A stretch of DNA of 64,000 bases from Buttiauxella agrestis ATCC 33320 (GTDB lineage Bacteria > Pseudomonadota > Gammaproteobacteria > Enterobacterales > Enterobacteriaceae), in the NCBI RefSeq assembly GCF_000735355.1, contig NZ_JMPI01000057.1:62001-126000 (forward strand), written 5' to 3'. Shown here piece by piece: positions 55,914 to 64,000 of this stretch (position 1 is the stretch's first letter; each line of letters opens with the position of its first letter). The notes under the pieces are model-generated. The model searched no databases. It saw nothing but the letters and a program-made list of their open reading frames with translations, and was not told where the DNA came from. The translations under genes and the position numbers were made by a program.

Positions 55914-58049
55914 TCAGCACAACAGCATCTTTAATGTTTCTATAAGACTATCTTGCTCAAAATCACCCTTGGCGATGTAAGCATCCGCGCCGACCTGAAT
56001 GCCCCGGCGGCGGTCTTCTTCTTTTGCCCTGGAGGTGACGATAATTATCGGAATATGTTGATAATTTTCTTCAGCGCGAAGTGCTTTAGTCAGTGAGAAT
56101 CCATCCATTACTGGCATTTCGACATCCGTCAGAACGGCGTCAAATTGCGTTAAGCGCGCTTTTTGTAAACCTGAGAATCCATCTTCAGCGAGCGTGACTT
56201 GATAACCGTGCGCTTCCAGCACGTTTTTCTCAATTTCACGGGTGTTCAGGGAGTCATCGACGATCAACACATGCCAGGAGTTTTGTCGAACCTCTGGCTT
56301 ATGCGCGGCCGCCCTTGGTTGCCCCTGCTTTTGCGCCATTTCCATCAGCACCGGTACCTGCAAAACGCTCACCAGTTGGTTATCCGCGGTGAGCACCATG
56401 CCGGAAACCAGAGCCTGGTGCTGCATGTGTTTCGGCAGGGGTTTTATCATCATGTTGCGTTCGTCGAGCAGGTTATCCACCAGCATCGCCATCTTGCCGA
56501 ACTGATTCTGAATAATGATCAGCAGCAAACTGGTCGCCACGGGCGTAGGGGTCTGGCTGCCGTGTCGGTCATTAATACGCAGGATCTCGGCGGCGGAAAT
56601 CACCGGAATAAACTCGTTATGCAGAATGATGGCCGGGCGGTCAGCAATATCGCGAATCTCTTCGCGAGAACATTTCACCACTTCGACCACATATTGCGCC
56701 GCAAGGCCAAACAGGTGGTTTTGCTGTTCAAACTGCAAAATGCGCATCATCGCCAGTGAAATCGGCAACCTGATAATAAAGGTGGTGCCCTGGCCTGGGC
56801 GGCTGTGAACCTGAAGCGTGCCTTGCAAATCGGTGACGATAGTTTTGCGAACGATATCCAGCCCTACGCCGCGTCCCGAAAGCTCCGTGACAATTTTGCT
56901 GGTCGAAAAACCGGGGTGGAAAATCAGCTCGTTACATTCCAGCTCTGAAAGCTGGTCAACCACATCGGCGCTCACCAGGCCGCGAGCAACCGCCTTGGCA
57001 CGAATCGCCGGGTAATCCAGGCCGCGCCCGTCATCTTCGACGCGCAACAAAATACCGCGTCCGTCTTGCTGCGTGGTCAATGTGATAGTGCCGCGCGCCG
57101 ATTTCCCGGCAGCCAGCCGCTCTGGCGCTTCGCAAAGCCCGTGATCGACTGCGTTGCGCAGCAGATGCGTTAACGGCTCAGAAAGTCGGTCGATTAATTG
57201 CCGGTCAATTTCTACTTCGCCGCCCAGAATCCGGCAGTCCACCTGCTTATTGAGCGAAGCCGCAAGTTCACGCACCTGCTGTGAAACAGGCTCGAACAGC
57301 ATGGAAACCGGGAGCATGCGAATCGTGGTGGCGACGTCATACAGTTCGTACATCTGGAGATGCTGAACCTGGAAATCTTCTTTTAGCTGGCGGCTAAATT
57401 GCAGGATTTCCTGGCGGAGTTGGTCGGCATCCATATGGGCCAGGCGCGGCCCAATGTTCGACAGGCTTTGAACCTGCTGCTCCAGGCGGTCATGGCTGGC
57501 AACCACTTCGCCGAGAATATTAATCAGGTCATCGAGTTTTTCGAGTTTGACGCGCACCGAACCGGCTTGTTTGAGTCCGCTTTCTGCGATATCGAGCGCC
57601 ACAACGGGTTTCTCCGCCGGTACGACTTTTGCCTGCACCGGTTCGTCGCCCATTTCGCCACGGCTGGCACGCGCCAGACGCTCGCATAATTGTGCGTCTG
57701 CCGGGGGCAAGTTGTTAGTGCCTTCGCTGGCGGTCAACTGGTCGAGTTGCCTGGAGATGTCATCCGTGGCCTGCAGAATCAGCGTGCCGAGGTTTTGGTC
57801 GGGTTCGAGTTTCTTATCGCGCAGCTCACTTAAGATCTCTTCAAGCTGATGGGTGACATCGGCGATGCTTTGCAGTTTCAGCATACGCGCGCCCCCTTTC
57901 AGGGTATGGGCTGCACGGAACATCTCACCGATTTGTGCATCAACATTTTCACCCGATGAGAGCGAAAACGCCCCTTCTTTCACGGTCTGCAAATGGCCGT
58001 TTGCTTCATCAATAAAGCGCAGCACAAATTTTTTAAGATCGATTGCCAT
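55914..58049 (-). CDS. CheA-type hybrid histidine kinase with C-terminal receiver (WspE-like)
   Basis: 711 residues. Hpt with His48 in AAHTLKGGARML; dimer domain; ATP domain with N-box HLLRNAVDHG, G-boxes DDGRG and GRGVGLDIV; CheW-like domain; C-terminal receiver with Asp642 in VLTDVEMPVMDG. The kinase core is complete, so it should be active. The fused receiver is as in WspE and FrzE. It starts 8 bases after the cheR stop. Confidence 0.93.
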   Translation of the reverse strand: MAIDLKKFVLRFIDEANGHLQTVKEGAFSLSSGENVDAQIGEMFRAAHTLKGGARMLKLQSIADVTHQLEEILSELRDKKLEPDQNLGTLILQATDDISRQLDQLTASEGTNNLPPADAQLCERLARASRGEMGDEPVQAKVVPAEKPVVALDIAESGLKQAGSVRVKLEKLDDLINILGEVVASHDRLEQQVQSLSNIGPRLAHMDADQLRQEILQFSRQLKEDFQVQHLQMYELYDVATTIRMLPVSMLFEPVSQQVRELAASLNKQVDCRILGGEVEIDRQLIDRLSEPLTHLLRNAVDHGLCEAPERLAAGKSARGTITLTTQQDGRGILLRVEDDGRGLDYPAIRAKAVARGLVSADVVDQLSELECNELIFHPGFSTSKIVTELSGRGVGLDIVRKTIVTDLQGTLQVHSRPGQGTTFIIRLPISLAMMRILQFEQQNHLFGLAAQYVVEVVKCSREEIRDIADRPAIILHNEFIPVISAAEILRINDRHGSQTPTPVATSLLLIIIQNQFGKMAMLVDNLLDERNMMIKPLPKHMQHQALVSGMVLTADNQLVSVLQVPVLMEMAQKQGQPRAAAHKPEVRQNSWHVLIVDDSLNTREIEKNVLEAHGYQVTLAEDGFSGLQKARLTQFDAVLTDVEMPVMDGFSLTKALRAEENYQHIPIIIVTSRAKEEDRRRGIQVGADAYIAKGDFEQDSLIETLKMLLC

Positions 58050-58057
58050 ACGGTTCT

Positions 58058-59485
58058 CTAAATCCCATCCTGACTGGTGAACTGCGCCAACTGATGTTCA
58101 CAAAGAAAACGAAACGAATTACTCGGGAACGACAAGGGCAGCCGCAACGAACTGGCGTTGGCCGTCGTATTGTTCATTTCCGCGTTGAGTAATTGCAGTG
58201 TGATGCGGTAGGTTCGCTGCGCGGGGCGATGCAGTTCACTTTGCCGATACATTTCCGCCAGGTAGTAATGCGCGGGCCAATACCCAGGCTGTTGATAAAC
58301 CACCTGTTTAAACCAGGCAATCGCCTGTTGTGTGTGGTGCTGCCACATCATGGCCAACCCCAGCAGCATCTTCGCTTCCGCTGACCATTCATCAAGTTCG
58401 AGGACATGCTGCGCACTGAGCGCGGTTTGTTCGAACTCGCATTTTTCCAGCGCAATCGCGCCTTTAATCACCAAGGCTTCCTGGTTATCAATATCGCTAT
58501 CGAGCACCTGGCTAATCCACTCTTCTGCTTCGACAAAACGTTTGTCAGCCACACACGCGAGCGCCTTTTTAATCCAGCTATCGCACTGCTGCACGGAGGG
58601 AACCGATGCGGCCACAAAAGGGGCCTGGGCCGGAATCACCGGAGTGATGATCCTGGGTGCGACGCTTGCCGCCGGAGGCTGAAGGCGCGATGTTTTCGGC
58701 TGGCAGAAATAGAAATGCCCGCTCTCTTGTTTGAGTTTTAAGATGCCAAAATTATTGGCTAGCGTTTCCGCATTCCCAAAGAACAGCGCGCCATCGGGTT
58801 GCAGAATGTTCAGCAAATTAAAATGCAGCAGTCGCCGCGTTTCGACATCAAAGTAAATGGAGACGTTGCGCAGCAAGATAATGTCGAATTGGGGTTGGAG
58901 TTGTTCTTTAACAATATTCGAGCGATGGAACGTCACTTTTTCGCGGATCACATCGTGTAACTGAAATTGATTCCCGTGGCGCGTGAAATACGTTTGCTGC
59001 AATAGCGGGTCAACGCCGCGAAACGAGTAGCTGGAATAACTCGCCGCGCGGGCTTTCTCGAGAATTTTAACGTCGATATCGCAGCCGTGAATTTCCACGC
59101 TTCTGGCAAATTTATCGTGATATTTCTGGTGGAGCTTTATTGCCAACGAGTAGGCTTCTTCGCCAGATGAACAGCCTGCACTCAGAATGCGTACCGGGCC
59201 GCCCTTCTGCTCAAGCATGCGCGGCACCAGCTTTTCACAGACGATATCCAACACTTCCGGCTCGCGGAAAAAGTAAGTTTCATTGATGGTGAGCAGACTT
59301 AACAGCTTGTCGAATTCGACGCTCGAGACGCAAAGTTTCTCGTAATATTCAGCGCTACTTTCTTTTCCCCGCTCGGAGATGCGCTGATGCAAAGCGGCAT
59401 TCAGCAACCCTTCCATGCCGTTGTAAAAATGCAGGCCGACACGGTCTTTAATAAGATCTTTAAAGGCTGCAATATTGGGGATCAT
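58058..59485 (-). CDS. CheR methyltransferase with C-terminal TPR region (WspC-like)
   Basis: 475 residues. The N-terminal ~275 residues are CheR: helical domain, NETYFFREPEVL (69-79) and the SAM site RILSAGCSSGEEAY (99-112). Residues ~300-440 form TPR-like helices (e.g. AIAWFKQVVYQQPGYWPAHYYLAEMYRQ). Methylates receptor glutamates; the TPR form is the one found in WspC. The start overlaps the cheB stop by four bases. Confidence 0.92.
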   Translation of the reverse strand: MIPNIAAFKDLIKDRVGLHFYNGMEGLLNAALHQRISERGKESSAEYYEKLCVSSVEFDKLLSLLTINETYFFREPEVLDIVCEKLVPRMLEQKGGPVRILSAGCSSGEEAYSLAIKLHQKYHDKFARSVEIHGCDIDVKILEKARAASYSSYSFRGVDPLLQQTYFTRHGNQFQLHDVIREKVTFHRSNIVKEQLQPQFDIILLRNVSIYFDVETRRLLHFNLLNILQPDGALFFGNAETLANNFGILKLKQESGHFYFCQPKTSRLQPPAASVAPRIITPVIPAQAPFVAASVPSVQQCDSWIKKALACVADKRFVEAEEWISQVLDSDIDNQEALVIKGAIALEKCEFEQTALSAQHVLELDEWSAEAKMLLGLAMMWQHHTQQAIAWFKQVVYQQPGYWPAHYYLAEMYRQSELHRPAQRTYRITLQLLNAEMNNTTANASSLRLPLSFPSNSFRFLCEHQLAQFTSQDGI

Positions 59486-60549
59486 AAGCGTTTACCTTCA
59501 AAATACCGGGGATGGGTCATCGCCAGTAACGTCGCGGCGAGCTGCTCCAGCGGTAAGATTTTGTGGATAACGTTCTTATCAATGGCGAATTTATTCATAC
59601 CAAACACCACCGACGTCACCTCGTCCTGAGCCAGCGTTTTACCGCCTTTGTGGAAAATCGCTTCGATTCCCCGGCAACCATCACTGCCCATGCCCGTCAT
59701 AATGAGGCCGACCGCTTTTTCACGATAAACCTCAGCCACGGACTCCAGCAGCAGGTTGCAGCTTGGGTGGTACACGTCGCTGGCCTGGCGTGCGACAGCC
59801 GCTAGACGATGGTTTTTTTTCACCACCAGATGCTGCTCAGGCGGCAGAATGTAGACCCGTCCTGCGGTTAAAACGTCATTCACTTGCGCCAGTTGCACTT
59901 GCAGCTCGGTAATGCCATCCAGCCATTGCACCATGCTGGTGGCGAAACCGTCGGCAATATGCTGCGCGATAATAATCGGGCATGGGAAAATGCCCGGTAG
60001 CGCCTGTAACAATTTGCTCAGTGCCTGCGGGCCGCCCGTGGAACAGGCAATCGCCAGCACAAACGGCCATTCGTGATGCTGCGGTTGAGCGATTTCAGGG
60101 ATCGGCGCGGTTTTCACCGCCCCTTCTGCATGATGCCGTAGCCCCTGAATGTGGCGTATCACCTTCACTTCCACCAGCATTTCCACCTGACGATGTAACG
60201 CTTTCGTCGCCTGCACCGACTCGCCAGGGTTGCAGACCACCGCCAACGCGCCGCGGGTGATAAATTCCGCATCCCACTGCGCATCGGCGTAATAACGCAT
60301 CACCATGATTGGAATGGCGCAGGTCGCCATAATCGTTTCCACGGTTTCGACATTTTCACGACCCGGCGCACCTAACGTCAGCACCAGAAGCTGCGGAGCC
60401 ATCTTTTGCACCAGGCTCGCCGCTTGTTCGCGATGAACGGATTGCCCCACCACTTCAATGCTTTTATTAATCTCAAGCTGTCGAATCAAATCATTGCGCG
60501 ACGAGCCGCCATGATCGACGATCAGCACGCGGATTTTAGGCCTGCACAT
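59482..60549 (-). CDS. CheB methylesterase with degenerate receiver (WspF-like)
   Basis: 355 residues: receiver (1-125), linker, C-terminal esterase. The esterase triad is intact: Ser170 (ACSTGGP), His197 (AQHI), Asp290 (MTGMGSDG). The receiver has lost its chemistry: the acidic pair is Asp12-His13, the phospho-Asp position is Gly60 (VLTLGAPGREN), the Ser/Thr switch position is Arg85 and the Lys is Asn107. So phosphorylation control is unlikely. The start lies 14 bases inside the receptor gene end. Confidence 0.92.
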   Translation of the reverse strand: MCRPKIRVLIVDHGGSSRNDLIRQLEINKSIEVVGQSVHREQAASLVQKMAPQLLVLTLGAPGRENVETVETIMATCAIPIMVMRYYADAQWDAEFITRGALAVVCNPGESVQATKALHRQVEMLVEVKVIRHIQGLRHHAEGAVKTAPIPEIAQPQHHEWPFVLAIACSTGGPQALSKLLQALPGIFPCPIIIAQHIADGFATSMVQWLDGITELQVQLAQVNDVLTAGRVYILPPEQHLVVKKNHRLAAVARQASDVYHPSCNLLLESVAEVYREKAVGLIMTGMGSDGCRGIEAIFHKGGKTLAQDEVTSVVFGMNKFAIDKNVIHKILPLEQLAATLLAMTHPRYFEGKRL

Positions 60550-62635
60550 CAGAGCCGTCCGTCAGTTTGAAAGACTGTGAGGCCTGATTTAGCTCATTGG
60601 AAAGCTGAGTCATATCCTGGCTGATAGACAGAATGTCTTTAATCGATTGCGAGGTGTAATTACTGGCCACCACGATCTCACGCAGCGCCATAACCACCTG
60701 ATTGCTTGCCGTTTTCTGCTGCTGCGTAGAGAGTGAAATCTGCATGGCGGCGGTAGAAGTTTGCTCGGCGGTCGCAACGATATCATGCAGGCGATCGGCG
60801 CTGACTTTGCAGGCTTTAGTACCCGCTTTAATGCTGTTACTGCCTTTCTCGGCATTGAGCACCAGGCGGTTAATCGAGTTCTGAATTTCGCTGATTTTGT
60901 TCTCAATCTCGAAAGTCGATTCCGTTACGGAGTCCGCGAGGCGACGGATTTCTGCGGCAACCACCGAGAAACGTTTACCCGATTCACCCGCACTTGCCGC
61001 TTCAAGGGCTGCGTTAAACGCGATGAGTTTGGTTTGGTCCGCAACGTTATTGATGATAATCATCACGCGGCTAATCTCTTTGGACTTGTTACCCAGCATC
61101 ATGATTTCACGCATGCTTTGCTGGTTGTCACTGTCGATATCAGCCATACGAGTGAGCAGTTCGCCCATCGAATCAGAGCCTTTGTTGCAGTCATCAAGCG
61201 TGACATTGGCGATATCCACCACCGCACGAGAATGCTCGGCAATTTGCGTTGAGGAGGCCGAAAGTTCTTCCATCGTCGAGGTGATTTCTGCCACTGAAGA
61301 TGAAGTTTCCACGCTGGTCGAGGCCTGGCCATCCACCGCTTCGGTGATATTTAAAGCCGCTTCATGAACGCGGCGGGCATGTGAAACCACTCCGCCCACC
61401 AACGCGTGCAACGACTGACGCATCTTTTCGTTCGCACTGAGCAAATCACCGATTTCATCGTTGTGATCGACCTGCACATTCACGGTCAGGTCGCCCTGAG
61501 CAATAGATTGCGAAATTCGCAGCACTTTATTTAAACGGCGTGAAATCAGAATACGGCTGGTGGCGGCAATCAAAATCAAAATCACCGGCATTAACAGCAC
61601 GCTGAACATCAGCAAACTGTTACGCACCAGATTGCTGCTGCGGGCAACATCGTCGACATAACTGGTGGTGGAAATAATCCAGTTAATGCCATCTATATAT
61701 TCAAATACCGCAACACGTTTGCGCGGTGCCGCACCGTAACCGCTCACGGTTTCGTAATAAACCGTGCCATTTTTAAGCGCCATAATATCGGCATAACGCT
61801 TGTAGCCATGGGCGTCGGTAATGTTTTCTACATGCTGGTTAGCAAGCGTTGGGTGCGCCACCATCATGCCGGGGCTGAACCCCGCATCCAGCACGTACGC
61901 ATAGCCGCCTTCGCCAATGTGAACCGCTAGTAACTCTTTAATAACTGGCTGCAGCGCCAGTTTAACGTCAAAACCAATCGCAACAGCCCCCACCACCTGG
62001 CCGAATTTATCGGTAATAGGTTCGTAGTGGCTGATGAATTGTTTGCCATATATCGTCACCACACCTGAATAAGGTTTATTTTTAATCAGCCCCGCTAACG
62101 CCGGGTTGTCATGGCTCAGAACGGTGGATGTCGCTATTTTGCCTTCTTTGCCCTGGAGAGTGGTGGAGACACGAACAAATTGCTCGCCTTCACGAATAAA
62201 GGTCGAGGCAAATACGCTGGTTAATTCGGTGAAATGCGCATTAATACGCGTATCGCTTAATAAGGCTTTTAACTCTTCAGTCCCTAATGAACGCAGCGGC
62301 ACCGGAGACATATTCTGGTAGTTATTAATATAAACATTGCTGTAACGTTCAGCGTCTCGGGTAACTCGTTTATATTCAGTAATAATATTGTTATGGAAGA
62401 TACGCGTATTTGAACGCAAAACTTCCAGGGCGTTATCCTGCAGTTGTTTAGCTAAATACGATGACAACAGGAACGATGCGCCAATCAGCAGCACGGCGAT
62501 GCAGGCAACCAGCATCAGCCCTAGCTTCATCGCCACCCCCACATGTAATTTATGCAGCCAGGATGTCAGAAAATTTTCGCTGCCCTTGGTTTCTTCCACA
62601 TCTGAGGGGCGCTGTATTGTTAAAAATTTACGCAT
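60536..62635 (-). CDS. Methyl-accepting chemotaxis receptor, Cache type (WspA-like position)
   Basis: 699 residues. Membrane helix 1 at ~37-60, a large periplasmic Cache-type sensor (~61-339, with GEGGYAYVLDAG and TDAHGYKRYADIMALKNG), helix 2 at ~340-360, HAMP ~361-413, and a signalling coiled coil whose tip (about 526-566) reads NNVADQTKLIAFNAALEAASAG. No C-terminal NWETF-type tether pentapeptide is seen. Gene start 65 bases after the EAL gene stop; that gap may hold the operon promoter. Confidence 0.93.
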   Translation of the reverse strand: MRKFLTIQRPSDVEETKGSENFLTSWLHKLHVGVAMKLGLMLVACIAVLLIGASFLLSSYLAKQLQDNALEVLRSNTRIFHNNIITEYKRVTRDAERYSNVYINNYQNMSPVPLRSLGTEELKALLSDTRINAHFTELTSVFASTFIREGEQFVRVSTTLQGKEGKIATSTVLSHDNPALAGLIKNKPYSGVVTIYGKQFISHYEPITDKFGQVVGAVAIGFDVKLALQPVIKELLAVHIGEGGYAYVLDAGFSPGMMVAHPTLANQHVENITDAHGYKRYADIMALKNGTVYYETVSGYGAAPRKRVAVFEYIDGINWIISTTSYVDDVARSSNLVRNSLLMFSVLLMPVILILIAATSRILISRRLNKVLRISQSIAQGDLTVNVQVDHNDEIGDLLSANEKMRQSLHALVGGVVSHARRVHEAALNITEAVDGQASTSVETSSSVAEITSTMEELSASSTQIAEHSRAVVDIANVTLDDCNKGSDSMGELLTRMADIDSDNQQSMREIMMLGNKSKEISRVMIIINNVADQTKLIAFNAALEAASAGESGKRFSVVAAEIRRLADSVTESTFEIENKISEIQNSINRLVLNAEKGSNSIKAGTKACKVSADRLHDIVATAEQTSTAAMQISLSTQQQKTASNQVVMALREIVVASNYTSQSIKDILSISQDMTQLSNELNQASQSFKLTDGSDVQA

Positions 62636-62700
62636 GGGTTTCCAGTTATCTAAATAATGTGAAATGAATGCTTAATTAAAGAATTTGTTTATGCGTGTCG

Positions 62701-64000
62701 TTATATCAACGTCAGCAACGGCACTGGCTTACCAATGTGATATCCCTGAAGCCAGTCAACATTCATATTTTCCAGGCAGCGTTGAATTTTTTCATTCTCA
62801 ACATATTCAGCGACGACCTGCATATTTTTCATTTTTGCAACATGGCAAAATGACTCAACAATGTAATGACTGACTTCGTTATCGGTAATTTCACGAATAA
62901 ACGAGCCGTCTATTTTCAGAATATCGGCGCTGACATCCATCAGGCGAGCATGGCTCGAAAAGCCCGTGCCGAAGTCATCAATCGCCACACGGCAACCCAG
63001 GCTTTTGAGCGAACGCACCGTATTTTGTGACTGTTCGGTATCTGACAGCGCATCCGCTTCCGTGATTTCAAAGATAATGCGATGCGGATCGACGCCGAAC
63101 TCCGTCAGCAGTAACTGAACGTGATGAACGAAACTGGCGCGACACACAGTAACCGGAGCCAGATTGATAGAAAAACAGTGTTCCGGATGCAACTGCATGG
63201 TTTTCAGCGTATTTCTGATCACCCATAAGTCGATATCAGGCGCAAGCCCCGCTTCGGTTGCCACCGGTAAGAAACGATCCGGCGGAATAAACCGACCTTC
63301 TTCATCTAACATACGCAGCAGAATTTCGTGGTAACGCGGCTCGCCACAGGTGCTGACGATCGGCTGCGCCATTAATACAAATGCGTCGTTATCCAGCGTT
63401 TTCTGCAATACGGTACGAATATCAGTGCGCCCAACAATATAGCTTTCATGAATACGGCTGGACTGCGCCTCGAGGTTTTCCGGCTTACCGTTGACCAGCG
63501 AAAGCCCGGAAACAATGCCCAGTTTCCCGGTCAGGCTGTAGACATCGTTACAGAACTGCGTGGCCCGGCAATATCCCAGACCACTGCGAAACCCGAGCTG
63601 CTGATTGTTATGAGAATAGCGAAAGGTATTCGCCGATTTGTACAAAATGCTCAGTCTTCCCCAGCTAGGTTGCTCCAGCTTGAGCAGCAGCCCATAGCCC
63701 GCGTGGTAATAGACTTTCTCATCAACATTGAGCTTAAGGCGCAGATGCTCGGCCAGTTTTTTCTGGTATCTGGCGCGAAAGTGCAGCCCGTAGCGACGCG
63801 AAAAAAGCTCCATTTCCGGCACCTGAATCAGGCATACCGTGGAGTCTGGAGACGCCTGAATATCCGCTTTCAATGCCCGCAAATTGGGCATATTGGTCAT
63901 CGGGTCCGTCAGACCCATATTCAGCAATTGCTCAATGCGTAGGGTGTTGAAACGGGCAAGCACGCCCATGATCACGATGGTGAGCGTGAAGATAAAAATA
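62701..64000 (-). CDS. Membrane GGDEF-EAL protein, probable c-di-GMP phosphodiesterase (N-terminus beyond window)
   Basis: At least 433 codons; the frame stays open to base 64000 with a hydrophobic stretch (IFIFTLTIVIMGVLA), so an N-terminal membrane domain continues outside. The GGDEF-like part is degenerate (AGYGL where GGDEF is expected). The EAL domain keeps its chemistry: EILLR, INLAP, FEITE, IDDFGTG, LKIDGSF, AEYVE and QGYHIGKP. So it should hydrolyse c-di-GMP and oppose the cyclase of the downstream operon. Same strand, 65 bases before the receptor gene. Confidence 0.88.
   Translation of the reverse strand, partial: IFIFTLTIVIMGVLARFNTLRIEQLLNMGLTDPMTNMPNLRALKADIQASPDSTVCLIQVPEMELFSRRYGLHFRARYQKKLAEHLRLKLNVDEKVYYHAGYGLLLKLEQPSWGRLSILYKSANTFRYSHNNQQLGFRSGLGYCRATQFCNDVYSLTGKLGIVSGLSLVNGKPENLEAQSSRIHESYIVGRTDIRTVLQKTLDNDAFVLMAQPIVSTCGEPRYHEILLRMLDEEGRFIPPDRFLPVATEAGLAPDIDLWVIRNTLKTMQLHPEHCFSINLAPVTVCRASFVHHVQLLLTEFGVDPHRIIFEITEADALSDTEQSQNTVRSLKSLGCRVAIDDFGTGFSSHARLMDVSADILKIDGSFIREITDNEVSHYIVESFCHVAKMKNMQVVAEYVENEKIQRCLENMNVDWLQGYHIGKPVPLLTLI

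Noticed and set aside
1-64000. tRNA or rRNA genes, CRISPR arrays, insertion sequences and prophage
   Set aside because: No cloverleaf with a TTCRA arm, no regular spaced repeats, and no transposase, integrase or phage structural gene was seen.

Overview
The window is a chromosome segment from a member of the Enterobacteriaceae. From 1 to 27078 and again from 34546 to 38791 the gene order is that of Escherichia coli near 61-64 min: recD-recB-ptrA-recC-ppdC-ygdB-ppdB-ppdA-thyA-lgt-ptsP-rppH, then mutH-ygdQ-ygdR-tas, lplT-aas, omrA-omrB, galR, and later lysA-lysR-ygeA. Protein lengths and catalytic residues match the E. coli proteins closely. The accessory genes (pectin oligomer use, a c-di-GMP chemosensory operon) suggest a plant- or environment-associated enteric genus rather than E. 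coli. A Buttiauxella-like host is only a guess.

Region by region. (1) 1-15505: the RecBCD recombination/exonuclease genes with pitrilysin and the type IV-pilin-like ppd genes form one tightly packed minus-strand operon. thyA-lgt follow, with a clear terminator after thyA. (2) 15506-27078: PTS-nitrogen enzyme INtr (ptsP) with rppH; a DARS2-like DnaA-box cluster containing a perfect CRP palindrome between rppH and mutH; mutH, ygdQ, ygdR and tas; the lysophospholipid recycling pair lplT-aas; the OmpR-type sRNA genes omrA and omrB, which are not protein-coding; and galR. (3) 27079-34573: an insertion relative to E. coli between galR and lysA. It holds an AT-rich Hcp / membrane-toxin-like / membrane-immunity-like trio, then a beta-glucoside module (PTS EIIC, GH1 enzyme, GntR and LacI regulators, GNAT). 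(4) 34546-40454: lysA-lysR, an MFS exporter, ygeA, the pectin gene kdgF and a FepE-like O-antigen chain-length regulator. (5) 40455-49823: an oligogalacturonide island. It has a TogMNAB ABC importer, two oligogalacturonide lyase paralogues, kduD and a KdgM porin, and its promoters carry KdgR boxes and CRP sites. (6) 50290-52520: a yqeF-like thiolase and a GAF-GGDEF cyclase. (7) 52635-52973: a non-coding segment very rich in nested inverted repeats. (8) 52946-64000: a compact minus-strand operon for a Wsp-like chemosensory pathway. In transcription order it has an MCP, CheB, TPR-CheR, a CheA-REC hybrid kinase, a single-domain receiver, an Hpt-REC-REC-GGDEF output protein, CheW and a divergent CheW. 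A membrane GGDEF-EAL phosphodiesterase gene, cut by the window end, lies upstream.

How the genes work together. Pectin oligomers would cross the outer membrane through KdgM and the inner membrane through TogMNAB, be split by the Ogl enzymes, be linearised by KdgF and be reduced by KduD. KdgR repression and CRP activation would couple this to substrate and carbon status. The chemosensory operon has no flagellar target and ends in a diguanylate cyclase, so its output is probably c-di-GMP, opposed by the neighbouring EAL enzyme. The most unusual features are the architecture of this operon, including a CheB whose receiver has lost its key residues, the hairpin-rich element after it, and the Hcp/toxin/immunity-like trio.
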